In this document: in pieces, positions 14,992 through 21,929 of the stretch
Numbering within the stretch: position 1 is the stretch's first letter
How the letters are laid out: each line of letters begins with the position of its first letter
NCBI GenBank assembly: GCA_003136895.1
Contig: PLDY01000012.1
Coordinates: forward strand, 1-39,732
Direction: 5' to 3'
Origin: Candidatus Erabacter solicola
GTDB taxonomy: Bacteria; Vulcanimicrobiota; Vulcanimicrobiia; Vulcanimicrobiales; Vulcanimicrobiaceae
DNA length: 39,732 nucleotides
Position numbers and translations under genes: made by a program
Notes under the pieces: generated by a model
Seen by the model: only the letters and a program-made list of their open reading frames with translations
The model's database searches: none
What the model was told of the DNA's origin: nothing

Positions 14992-16335
14992 ATGCGCATC
15001 TCAATCGCGGGCCCGCTCGCCGCGCTCGTCTTCGCTCTCCTCGTTTCGCCCGCGGCGGCGAACGCGGCAGCATCGCTCTCCGTCGAGCCGGCTACGGTTC
15101 TGCTCGATCAAACGGTACGGGTCACGGCGAGCGGCCTCGCCCCCGCGCAACGCGTCGAAATCGTGGCGGAGACGCCGGATTCAAAGGGACGCGTCTGGAG
15201 ATCCTCGGCCGTTTGCATTTCCGATAAGGCCGGAAACCTCGATCTCGCAGGCTGCGATTCGCAGGGCGGAACGTATCGCGGCGTCGATGCGATGGGACTG
15301 TTCTGGTCGATGCGGCCGCCGGCGGACGATGCGGTCGCGACGTTTTCGAACGATACGGATTCGCTCGGCTACACGTTCTCGCTACGTGCCGAGGGCGCGA
15401 CGCTTGCGAGCGCGTCGTTGCAGCGCATCTCGCGCGGTGCTGGCGTGCGAGCGGTCACGGTGCCGAACACGCTCGTCGGCTCGGCCTATGCGCCGGCTTC
15501 GGCTGGCAAGCATGCGGCGCTGCTGCTGGTCGGCGGTTCCGAGGGCGGACATTCGTTCGATCGCTATGCGGCGGTGCTCGCATCGCACGGATACGTTACC
15601 GTAAGCCTCGCCTACTTCGGCGCGCCGACGCTGCCCAAGGAACTGATGAGCGTTCCGATCGAGCCGATCGCCGCAGCTCTGGATTGGCTCGCGCAGCGTT
15701 CCGACGTCGATCCGAATCGTATCGGCATGCTCGGCATGTCGAAGGGCGGCGAACTTGCGCTCGTCTGCGCTTCGATGTTTCCACAGATCCACGCGGTGGT
15801 TGCGATCGTGCCGAGCTCGGTCGTCTGGAACGGCATCAGCGCAACGAACTTCACGCCCACGTCGTCGTGGACGTTCGGTGGCCGTCCGTTGCCGTTCGTC
15901 CCCTGGGATCCTCAAGCCGGTATGAACGTGGGTGCGCAGTTCGCGACGCAACAGCCCGTCGCGCTCGAGCCGCTGTACTCGGCGTCGCTCGGTAACGCGC
16001 CGGCGGTCCGAGCGGCTGCGATCGCAGTCGAGAAGATCGACGGACCCGTTCTGCTGATCTCCGGCGATTCCGATCGCATGTGGCCTTCGACGCCGATGTC
16101 GGACGCGATCGTTGCGCGCCTTCAGCAAACGCATCACCCGTACAAGGACGTTCACGTGCACTTTGCCGGCGCCGGACACGCGCTGCTCTCATTCTACTCG
16201 CCGACCTACGGCTACGACATGCTGCGCTTTCCGGGCGGCGGATTCGAATTCGGCGGCACGGCCGAAGGCGACGGTAAGGCTGCCGAAGGAGCTCTGCCCG
16301 CGATCACCGCGTTTCTAAACGGCGCATTGCACTAG
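14992..16335 (+). CDS. Exported BAAT/acyl-CoA thioesterase-like alpha/beta hydrolase
   Basis: A 447-residue protein with a Sec signal peptide (MRISIAGPLAALVFALLVSP, cleavage near AANA). The N-terminal beta-sandwich (about residues 30-150, SVEPATVLLDQTVRVTASGL) matches the acyl-CoA thioester hydrolase/BAAT N-terminal domain. The C-terminal alpha/beta hydrolase domain has the nucleophile elbow GMSKGGE with Ser250, an acid in SGDSDRMWPS, and the catalytic His in FAGAGHALL. Relatives are acyl-CoA thioesterases and bile-acid-CoA amino acid transferases, many of which use Cys; this one uses Ser and is exported. Because acyl-CoA is not normally found outside the cytoplasm, the real substrate is probably another ester. 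The start follows GGACTCCACC, 32 bp after the regulator stop. Confidence 0.8.
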   Translation: MRISIAGPLAALVFALLVSPAAANAAASLSVEPATVLLDQTVRVTASGLAPAQRVEIVAETPDSKGRVWRSSAVCISDKAGNLDLAGCDSQGGTYRGVDAMGLFWSMRPPADDAVATFSNDTDSLGYTFSLRAEGATLASASLQRISRGAGVRAVTVPNTLVGSAYAPASAGKHAALLLVGGSEGGHSFDRYAAVLASHGYVTVSLAYFGAPTLPKELMSVPIEPIAAALDWLAQRSDVDPNRIGMLGMSKGGELALVCASMFPQIHAVVAIVPSSVVWNGISATNFTPTSSWTFGGRPLPFVPWDPQAGMNVGAQFATQQPVALEPLYSASLGNAPAVRAAAIAVEKIDGPVLLISGDSDRMWPSTPMSDAIVARLQQTHHPYKDVHVHFAGAGHALLSFYSPTYGYDMLRFPGGGFEFGGTAEGDGKAAEGALPAITAFLNGALH

Positions 16336-16386
16336 GCGCGCGCCGGGCCGGGCCTTTCGGTGGCAGGCTCGGCCTCCGCGCATCGT

Positions 16387-16392
16387 CAAAAT
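16387..16392 (+). promoter_or_regulatory. Candidate -10 hexamer of a leaderless promoter (FAH-family gene)
   Basis: CAAAAT (4 of 6 to consensus) is followed by AGGCGC and the ATG at 16399, the same 6-nt spacing seen upstream of the DUF1232 and DUF1003 genes. It is the weakest of the three, but it supports the start at 16399 over the longer frame from 16360. Confidence 0.3.
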
Positions 16393-16398
16393 AGGCGC

Positions 16399-17268
16399 AT
16401 GACGAAGTCGGTTCGATTCGTGACGTTCCTTTCGCATGACGGGTCGGAGCACGCCGGGGTGCTCGAGGGCGATTCGGTGCGCCCGTTCGCGAGCGGGCTC
16501 GGAATGATGGGCTACGTTGCGCTCGATCCGTCCGCGCGCGACGCGGCGCCGGCATCGCTCGGGCCGGCGGTGCCACTGCATCGAGTGACCCTGCGCGCCC
16601 CGATTCGTCCGGCGAAGAACGTCTTTTGCGTCGGCCGCAACTACATCGCGCACGCCGAAGAGGGCGCGCGTGCGCGTGGCGAGACGCTCGAGCTGCCGCC
16701 GGTTCCGACGTTCTTCACCAAGGCGCCGACGGCGATCGTCGATCCGGATCGCCCGCTCGTTCTCTCGGGCGCGCTCTCACCCATGTACGATTGGGAGGCC
16801 GAACTGGCGGTTGTTATCGGCCGGCGTTGTCGCGATGTCGCGGAGGGCGAGGCGCTCGATGTCATCTTCGGCTATACGTGCCTCGACGACGTTACGGCGC
16901 GCGACTTGCAACGTAAGCACGGACAATGGTTCAAAGGCAAGTCGCTCGACGGCACCTGTCCGCTCGGGCCATGGATCGTTCCGGCCGAAGCGATCGGCGA
17001 TCCGCAGATGCTCGATATCAAGTTGCGTGTAAACGGCGAGGTCAAACAGCACGCATCGACGGCGACGATGATCTTCTCCGTTAAGCGGATCGTCGCGGAA
17101 CTCTCGGCCGGTTTGACGCTCGAACCGGGTGACGTGATCGCGACGGGTACGCCCGAAGGCGTCGGCTTCGCGCGCACGCCGCCCGAGTTTCTCAAGGATG
17201 GCGACGTCGTCGAAGTCGAGATCGAAAAGATCGGCGTCCTGCGTAACCCGGTGCGGATCACGACGTAG
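16399..17268 (+). CDS. Fumarylacetoacetate hydrolase (FAH) family protein
   Basis: A 289-residue enzyme of the FAH superfamily, which cleaves C-C bonds of, or decarboxylates or hydrates, oxo-acids using a divalent metal. The core shows the family signatures: VFCVGRNYIAHAEEG, PTFFTKAPTAI, YDWEAELAVVIGRRC with metal-ligand glutamates, FGYTCLDDVTARDLQ with the third acidic ligand, KSLDGTCPLGPWIV, and the substrate loop TGTPEGVGFARTP. A short N-terminal domain precedes it. The YTCLDDVTARDLQ form resembles 2-keto-4-pentenoate hydratase/acylpyruvase-like members (e.g. FAHD1, ureidoglycolate lyase-like) and not true FAH. It is convergent with the urate genes; a ureidoglycolate lyase role would be attractive but is unproven. 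The ATG at 16399 fits the family start. Confidence 0.85.
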   Translation: MTKSVRFVTFLSHDGSEHAGVLEGDSVRPFASGLGMMGYVALDPSARDAAPASLGPAVPLHRVTLRAPIRPAKNVFCVGRNYIAHAEEGARARGETLELPPVPTFFTKAPTAIVDPDRPLVLSGALSPMYDWEAELAVVIGRRCRDVAEGEALDVIFGYTCLDDVTARDLQRKHGQWFKGKSLDGTCPLGPWIVPAEAIGDPQMLDIKLRVNGEVKQHASTATMIFSVKRIVAELSAGLTLEPGDVIATGTPEGVGFARTPPEFLKDGDVVEVEIEKIGVLRNPVRITT

Positions 17269-17281
17269 GCTCGTCCGGAAC

Positions 17282-17614
17282 TCAGCTCCCGCGGTAGGTC
17301 GAGTAACTCCACGGCGAGATCAGCAGCGGCACGTGATAACGTCCACCGCCTTCGGCGGCGCGGAAACGTATCGGCACCTCATCGTAAAATGCAGCCGTCC
17401 CGTTTCGCTCGAAGTACGCTCCAAGCGAGAAGACCAATTCGTAGAGGCCCGCATCCAGGGCCGTGCCGAGCGGCGCATCGGTGCGGCCATCGACGTTCGT
17501 GACCGCCGTCGCGACCTTCGTACGTTGCGAGCCGTCGAGTGCGTAGAGCGTTACGATGACGCCGGCCGCCGGCTGGCCGCGCGCGGTGTCGAGGACGTGT
17601 GTCGAGATCGTCAT
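17282..17614 (-). CDS. uraH: 5-hydroxyisourate hydrolase (transthyretin-like)
   Basis: A 110-residue protein with both hallmarks of 5-hydroxyisourate hydrolase: the N-terminal strand STHVLDTARGQPAAG (His6) and the C-terminal tetrapeptide YRGS. Conserved GRTDAP and YHVPLLISPWSYSTY lie between. The enzyme hydrolyses 5-hydroxyisourate, the product of urate oxidase, to OHCU in the uric acid degradation pathway and works as a tetramer in the cytoplasm. It directly follows the PuuD gene, sharing an ATGA overlap (start at 17614, upstream stop at 17611-17613), so the enzyme is made together with the oxidase that supplies its substrate. The OHCU decarboxylase and allantoinase of the pathway are not in this window. 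Identification is firm from the two end motifs and the context. Confidence 0.95.
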   Translation of the reverse strand: MTISTHVLDTARGQPAAGVIVTLYALDGSQRTKVATAVTNVDGRTDAPLGTALDAGLYELVFSLGAYFERNGTAAFYDEVPIRFRAAEGGGRYHVPLLISPWSYSTYRGS

Positions 17615-18807
17615 GGCAGCTTCGCTCCGCCGGCGATCCACTCGCCGAGCAGCGTCCGCTCCGCCTGCGTCATGCCGGTCACGTTTCCGATCGGCATCGC
17701 TTGCGAGGCGACCGCTTGCGCGTTGATCCGTTGTGCGTTGCGTTGAATTTCCTGTGGACTGTCGAGCAAGACGCCGAGCGGCGCCGCCGTGATACCCGGT
17801 TGCGTCGGTGTAGCCGCGTGACAGACGGCGCAACGTTGCGCGACGATCGGCTGCACCTGCGCGAACGTGACCGTGGCTGCGGCGGCGGCAGTCCGCTCGT
17901 GCGGCGCGAGTGCGACGGCGACGCCGAGCAGGACCAGAATCGCGATCGCAGGCAACGCCGGTGCGATCCGGCCCTTGTGGCTGAGAATGAAGAAGTGACG
18001 CACGAGGACGGCCGCTGCGCTGATGAATGCCAGCACGAGCCAGCCGTTGGCGCCGTCGTAGGTCATCGGATAGTGGCCGCTGATCATGATGAAGAGCACC
18101 GGCAGCGTAAAGTAGGTGTTGTGCACCGAACGCATCTTACCGAGCCGCCCCGGAAGCGGATCGGGTGCGTTACCGGCGCGAATCGCGTCGACCATCTTGC
18201 GTTGGCCTGGGATGATCACGAAGAGGACGTTCGCGACCATAATCGTTCCGACGATCGCACCGACGTGCATGAACGCCGCGCGCGCGCCGAAGACGTGGAA
18301 GAGTCCCCACGCGGCCGCGACCAGCAGTGCATAGACCGTCGCGCCCAATACGACCGGACGTTCCCCGAGCAGCTTGCAGAGCGTGTCGTAGACGATCCAG
18401 CCGGCGACGAGCGAGGCGATGCTGATCCCGATCGCCGCCGCCGGCGAGAGATCGAGAACGCTCCTGTCGATCAGATACGTTCCGGCGCCCGCCCAGTAGA
18501 CGATTCCCAGGAGCGCCATGCCCGAGAGCCACGTCGTGTAGGCTTCCCATTTGAACCAATGCAGATCGCGCGAGAGCGACTCGTTCTTGGGGCCCGTCAG
18601 AAACTTTTGGTTGTGGTAGAAGCCGCCGCCGTGAACCGCCCAGAGTTCGCCTGAGACGCCGTCTGCGGAATCATCCGCTTTCGCGGGCGGCTTGAGATGG
18701 TTATCGAGCCATACGAAGTAGAACGACGCGCCGATCCACGAGATGCCCGCGACGAAGTGCAGCCAGCGGGCCAGCAGGTTCAGCCAATCGAGAACGTAAG
18801 CTTGCAC
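17611..18807 (-). CDS. puuD: Membrane urate oxidase PuuD with C-terminal cytochrome c domain
   Basis: A 398-residue protein with about eight transmembrane helices followed by a periplasmic cytochrome c domain. The N-terminus LNLLARWLHFVAGISWIGAS, the segment AVHGGGFYHNQKF and the motif MRSVHNTYFTLPVLFIMISG are those of PuuD, the membrane urate hydroxylase of Agrobacterium and relatives. The C-terminal part has the haem motif CAVCH near residue 326 and a likely axial Met in SQAMPIGN. PuuD oxidises urate to 5-hydroxyisourate and passes electrons to cytochrome oxidase, so it produces no hydrogen peroxide, unlike soluble uricase. The start is GTG at 18807. The downstream 5-hydroxyisourate hydrolase overlaps its stop. 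The 62-bp gap to the divergent PhyH gene must hold both promoters. Confidence 0.93.
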   Translation of the reverse strand: MQAYVLDWLNLLARWLHFVAGISWIGASFYFVWLDNHLKPPAKADDSADGVSGELWAVHGGGFYHNQKFLTGPKNESLSRDLHWFKWEAYTTWLSGMALLGIVYWAGAGTYLIDRSVLDLSPAAAIGISIASLVAGWIVYDTLCKLLGERPVVLGATVYALLVAAAWGLFHVFGARAAFMHVGAIVGTIMVANVLFVIIPGQRKMVDAIRAGNAPDPLPGRLGKMRSVHNTYFTLPVLFIMISGHYPMTYDGANGWLVLAFISAAAVLVRHFFILSHKGRIAPALPAIAILVLLGVAVALAPHERTAAAAATVTFAQVQPIVAQRCAVCHAATPTQPGITAAPLGVLLDSPQEIQRNAQRINAQAVASQAMPIGNVTGMTQAERTLLGEWIAGGAKLP

Positions 18808-18869
18808 TCGCCAGCGCGCTTGTGCAACCGCCCCGGCAAGCCCTTTTTGGCAGAGAGCGAAAACACGCG

Positions 18870-19709
18870 ATGGAGTTGAACGGCGAACAACGACGCCGGT
18901 TTGGGGAAGATGGGTTTTTGGTGGTCCCAGGCTTCAAGTCGCGCGACGAAGTGAAGGCCCTGCGCTTGCGCGCGGAAGCGATCGTCGATGAGTTCGACCC
19001 GCACACGATCTCGATCTTCAGCGCGCGCGACGAATCGGCCAAGAGCGATGATTATTTCTTGACTTCGGGCGACAAGGTGCGCTGTTTTTTCGAAGAGGAA
19101 GCCTTCGATGATGCCGGTGCGCTGCGGCAATCGAAGGCGCTTTCGATCAATAAGATCGGGCACGCGATGCACGATCTCGACCCGGTCTTCGAGCATTTCT
19201 CGCACGATAAGAGGCTGCACGATGTCGCGACGGCGGCCGGCCTTGCAGCGCCACTCGTCTATCAGTCGATGTACATCTTCAAGCAGCCGCGCATCGGCGG
19301 CGAAGTCCGCTGGCATCAGGATGCGACCTACTTCGAGACCGAACCGGTCAGCGTCACGACGTTCTGGTTCGCGCTCGAGCCGGCGGATATCAGCAACGGC
19401 TGTCTGTGGGTCGAACCCGGCGGCCACCGCTCGCCGTTGCGCGAACGTTTCATCGTGGACGAACGCGGCGGACGGATGGAGCTTCGCGACGACACGCCGT
19501 GGCCGACGCAGGCCTCGGCTCAACCGGTCGAAGTTGACGAAGGCACGCTGGTGCTCTTTCACGGACTGCTGCCGCACTACAGCGGGCCGAACCGTTCCGA
19601 AAAATCGCGCCACGCCTACACGCTGCACGCAGTCGATGCCGGCGCGCGCTACTTACCGGGCAATTGGCTGCAGCGCGGCGGCGCGTTGCCGCCGCGAGGC
19701 TTTATCTAG
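18870..19709 (+). CDS. Phytanoyl-CoA dioxygenase (PhyH) family protein
   Basis: A 279-residue Fe(II)/2-oxoglutarate-dependent oxygenase. The iron-binding facial triad is visible as WHQDATYF (His149, Asp151) and the distal LLPHYSGPNRS (His236), with the 2-oxoglutarate-binding Arg in SEKSRHAYTLH. The N-terminal part (QRRRFGEDGFLVVPGF) and the product-loop pattern FWFALEPADISNGCLWVEPG are typical of the PhyH family. Members hydroxylate fatty acyl-CoAs, ectoine precursors or small metabolites; the substrate here is not evident. The start at ATG 18870 was chosen because the family begins at this FGEDGF region; a frame to 18822 is possible. A GTG-started membrane protein follows after 3 bp. Confidence 0.85.
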   Translation: MELNGEQRRRFGEDGFLVVPGFKSRDEVKALRLRAEAIVDEFDPHTISIFSARDESAKSDDYFLTSGDKVRCFFEEEAFDDAGALRQSKALSINKIGHAMHDLDPVFEHFSHDKRLHDVATAAGLAAPLVYQSMYIFKQPRIGGEVRWHQDATYFETEPVSVTTFWFALEPADISNGCLWVEPGGHRSPLRERFIVDERGGRMELRDDTPWPTQASAQPVEVDEGTLVLFHGLLPHYSGPNRSEKSRHAYTLHAVDAGARYLPGNWLQRGGALPPRGFI

Positions 19710-19712
19710 CTC

Positions 19713-20195
19713 GTGCAGCGCGCGAAGTTTCCGAGAATCAAACACGCGCATCCCTTCACCGCGATATTCGCCGGCGCGCTCGTTGCCGGAGCGGCGCTAG
19801 AGGCGTTCTTGCTGATCGCGAACCCGTTGCTGCAGCACACGTTCTCGCCGATCGAAGTCTTGCAGGGGGACGCCGCCAACGTCTTGGGCCGAGCGGCGTT
19901 TTCGCAAGGCGCCGCCTCGGCGCTGGCGGGGCTGCTCTTGCATTTTCTTGTGAGCATCGTTTGGGCGACGCTGTACGTGTTCGGGCTCGGAATGACGCGC
20001 GCCGCGGAATTGCATCCGGCCGTCGGCGGTACGATCTTCGGGGTGATCGTCTGGTTCGCGATGACCTTCATCGTCCTGCCGCTGGGCGCCGGGCCGCACT
20101 TGGAGGTCGATGCGCTCAGTATTTTGGTCGGAGTCTTCGCGCACGTCGTCTGCTTCGGCATCCCGCTCGGGCTCGTCGTCAGCCGGGTCGAATAA
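19713..20195 (+). CDS. Four-helix membrane protein of unknown function
   Basis: A 160-residue protein with four predicted transmembrane helices: about residues 16-36 (TAIFAGALVAGAALEAFLLI), 66-92 (ASALAGLLLHFLVSIVWATL), 103-125 (VGGTIFGVIVWFAMTFIVLP) and 135-157 (ALSILVGVFAHVVCFGIPLG). The last helix contains a His-Val-Val-Cys that could bind a cofactor, but this is speculative. I do not recognise a named family; it resembles the loosely defined group of small four-helix proteins related to DUF1440/DUF6789. It starts with GTG 3 bp after the PhyH dioxygenase stop and is probably co-transcribed. It is convergent with the metallothionein-like gene, with a gap of 7 bp. Confidence 0.65.
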   Translation: MQRAKFPRIKHAHPFTAIFAGALVAGAALEAFLLIANPLLQHTFSPIEVLQGDAANVLGRAAFSQGAASALAGLLLHFLVSIVWATLYVFGLGMTRAAELHPAVGGTIFGVIVWFAMTFIVLPLGAGPHLEVDALSILVGVFAHVVCFGIPLGLVVSRVE

Positions 20196-20202
20196 TCTCG
20201 GG

Positions 20203-20400
20203 CTAAGCGCTCTCCCGGCCGGCCTCGCCGTGCAGTTGGCGGTCGATCGCCTCGGCGCACGCGGCATGGCCGCAGCCGCACTTCACGTTGTGCGCGTCGC
20301 GCGCATCGGGTGTGCCGCACGCGGGCGAGCAACTCGCCTCACCCGCGGGGATCTCACAGAGACAGGCGAGGTTCTCGCAGCGTATGGCGTCGGTACTCAT
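20203..20400 (-). CDS. Metallothionein-like cysteine-rich metal-binding peptide
   Basis: A 65-residue protein with eight cysteines: Cys8, 13, 15, 24, 28, 41, 43 and 48. Histidines at 37 and 45 add possible ligands. The order IRCENLACLCEI, ASCSPACG and KCGCGHAAC matches bacterial metallothioneins (SmtA/BmtA type), in which CxCxI, a Cys near the middle and a terminal GCGH cluster bind Zn, Cd or Cu in a zinc-finger-like fold. No signal peptide; cytoplasmic. The ATG at 20400 begins MSTDAIRC; the frame continues upstream to a GTG at 20475, but that extension looks like non-coding shadow. No obvious ArsR-type operator was seen upstream. A metal-storage role is inference from the cysteine pattern. 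Confidence 0.75.
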   Translation of the reverse strand: MSTDAIRCENLACLCEIPAGEASCSPACGTPDARDAHNVKCGCGHAACAEAIDRQLHGEAGRESA

Positions 20401-20528
20401 ACGTGCAGGGTTCCCGGAAAGCGGCGTTCGCAAACGCAGGCCACGCAGCAAGATCAGCGCGAGCGCGAGTAGCACGAGGCGCTCCCGGCGAGTTCGAGCG
20501 TCTTGCGATGGAGCGTTTACGCGCGGCG

Positions 20529-21749
20529 CTAGATGATATCGCGCAGGACGAAGCCGGCGCGGACGGCTCTCCCGTCTCGACGTAACTCCAGCCGTACCGC
20601 CGTACCCGGCGGCCGTTGCCAGGCGGCCGCGACCTGATCGCCGGTCAAGTGCGCGATCTCGACGCCGTCGAGCGTCCCGATCGCATCGCCGGCCGCTACG
20701 CCGGCTTCAGATGCGGGGCTCGTGGGAACCACGAGAAGCACCGTCTCGATGCCATCCTTGCGCTCCGAAAAGAGCCCGGCGTGGTTGAAGGCAAACGGCT
20801 CGCCGATTCGCGCGTTGGGGCGGAGATAGAGCTTCGCGTTCTGCACGTCCAGCGTGAGCCTGAATCGACGTAGAATCTCGCCACCGATGTTCCCTGCCAG
20901 GTTCGCGTTTGCGAAAGCTCCGCCACTCGAATCGGCGATCAGCACGGGCGGACGGTCGAGCCGCAGGTTCCCGAGTGTGAGCGATGTCGCGCGCGCGGCG
21001 CTGCCCGTCACGATGCCGCCGACGCCGTGCGCGACGATCACGTCGATCGTGCGCCCCAGCTCTTTCGACAGACCCGACGAGTTCGCAAAGAGTCGCGAAA
21101 TTGTTACGCCGGCGCGGGATCCGGCGTCGATATCGAATTGGCCCCAGTCTCCGCCGACCGCGGCGCGCACGTTCGGATGACCGTCGATCAATGCGAGCGG
21201 CAACACGGTCGCGCTTGGATCCGCCCGGAAGCCGGCGGGCTCATCAAAGATCAGTCTCGACTTTTCGTAGTCGATCATCGTCACAAGCGTTTCAAAGAAC
21301 TCGCGTCCGAGAAGGCCGCCGAAACGTAATCCCGGGAGCGGTTCGGCCGGCAGAAAAGCCAGCGGGAGAACCAAGAATGATCCGTTCCGGTATGTCAGGC
21401 CGCCGAAGCTCAGTTCCGGGACGCGCACGATCTGGGCGTTTTGCGCCGCGTCGCCGGCGCCGTGCACCTGTGCCGTGCCCGTCACTTCAAAGTTCAAAGC
21501 GCGCTGCACCTCGGGCACGATCGCCGCGGCGCCGGCCGTATCGAACAGAAACGCATACGGCGTCTTTCCGAGCATCGCCCGGAGATAGATGTGGTTGCCG
21601 GAGAGCGTAAACGCGACGGTCTCCGATCCGCGCAACGCGAACGTTCCGGGTGCGAGTCCGTCGCCGTCCCTAAGCGCTCTGAGCGTCTGGCAACCGGTTG
21701 CGGAGAGCGCGAGCGTCGTGGCCACGAATGCCCGTCGTGAAAGGATCAT
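20529..21749 (-). CDS. Lipoprotein with two retropepsin-like aspartic protease domains and a PDZ domain
   Basis: A 406-residue exported protein. The N-terminus MILSRRAFVATTLALSATGC has a twin-arginine motif (SRRAFVA) and a lipobox ending at Cys20, so it is probably a Tat-exported lipoprotein. Two clan-AA aspartyl protease units follow. One has FLFDTAGAAAIV near residue 69, with a second beta-hairpin GGLLGREFF. The other has FDIDAGSRAGVTI near residue 209, with GNIGGEILRRF. Both catalytic motifs deviate from canonical DTGA (DTAG and DAGS), but keep the Asp. A PDZ domain (about 330-406, SPASEAGVAAGDAIGTLDGV) closes the protein. Such bacterial retropepsin-PDZ proteins are thought to process periplasmic proteins; activity here is uncertain given the altered motifs. 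Confidence 0.75.
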   Translation of the reverse strand: MILSRRAFVATTLALSATGCQTLRALRDGDGLAPGTFALRGSETVAFTLSGNHIYLRAMLGKTPYAFLFDTAGAAAIVPEVQRALNFEVTGTAQVHGAGDAAQNAQIVRVPELSFGGLTYRNGSFLVLPLAFLPAEPLPGLRFGGLLGREFFETLVTMIDYEKSRLIFDEPAGFRADPSATVLPLALIDGHPNVRAAVGGDWGQFDIDAGSRAGVTISRLFANSSGLSKELGRTIDVIVAHGVGGIVTGSAARATSLTLGNLRLDRPPVLIADSSGGAFANANLAGNIGGEILRRFRLTLDVQNAKLYLRPNARIGEPFAFNHAGLFSERKDGIETVLLVVPTSPASEAGVAAGDAIGTLDGVEIAHLTGDQVAAAWQRPPGTAVRLELRRDGRAVRAGFVLRDII

Positions 21750-21799
21750 CGAAACCGGTTACGGCCGCAGCGTCGAGCGGTTTCGCGCGCGAGCGACGA

Positions 21800-21829
21800 T
21801 CCCGGACGATCGCGCCCGATTGTCCGGGA
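21800..21829. repeat. Inverted repeat in a divergent promoter region (second hairpin at 21844-21860)
   Basis: Arms 21800-21807 (TCCCGGAC) and 21822-21829 are exact reverse complements, 14 nt apart. A second hairpin, GGGGCT-CCGGA-AGCCCC, lies at 21844-21860. Both sit in the 180 bp between the divergent retropepsin lipoprotein and unknown secreted protein genes, where operators for either would be expected. GC-rich palindromes arise easily by chance here, so the function is uncertain. Confidence 0.3.
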
Positions 21830-21929
21830 CGAAGCCGGTAGGAGGGGCTCCGGAAGCCCCGAATTCGTTTGCCATGCCGAACCGGGCCGGTTCCGCGCGT
21901 CGCTCTGCGAGCTGCTTGGAGGTGGACTG

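Noticed and set aside
20203-20475. Metallothionein-like gene extended to GTG 20475 with an N-terminal hydrophobic segment
   Set aside because: The extension reads as low-complexity Leu/Arg with no family support; the ATG at 20400 gives a normal start.
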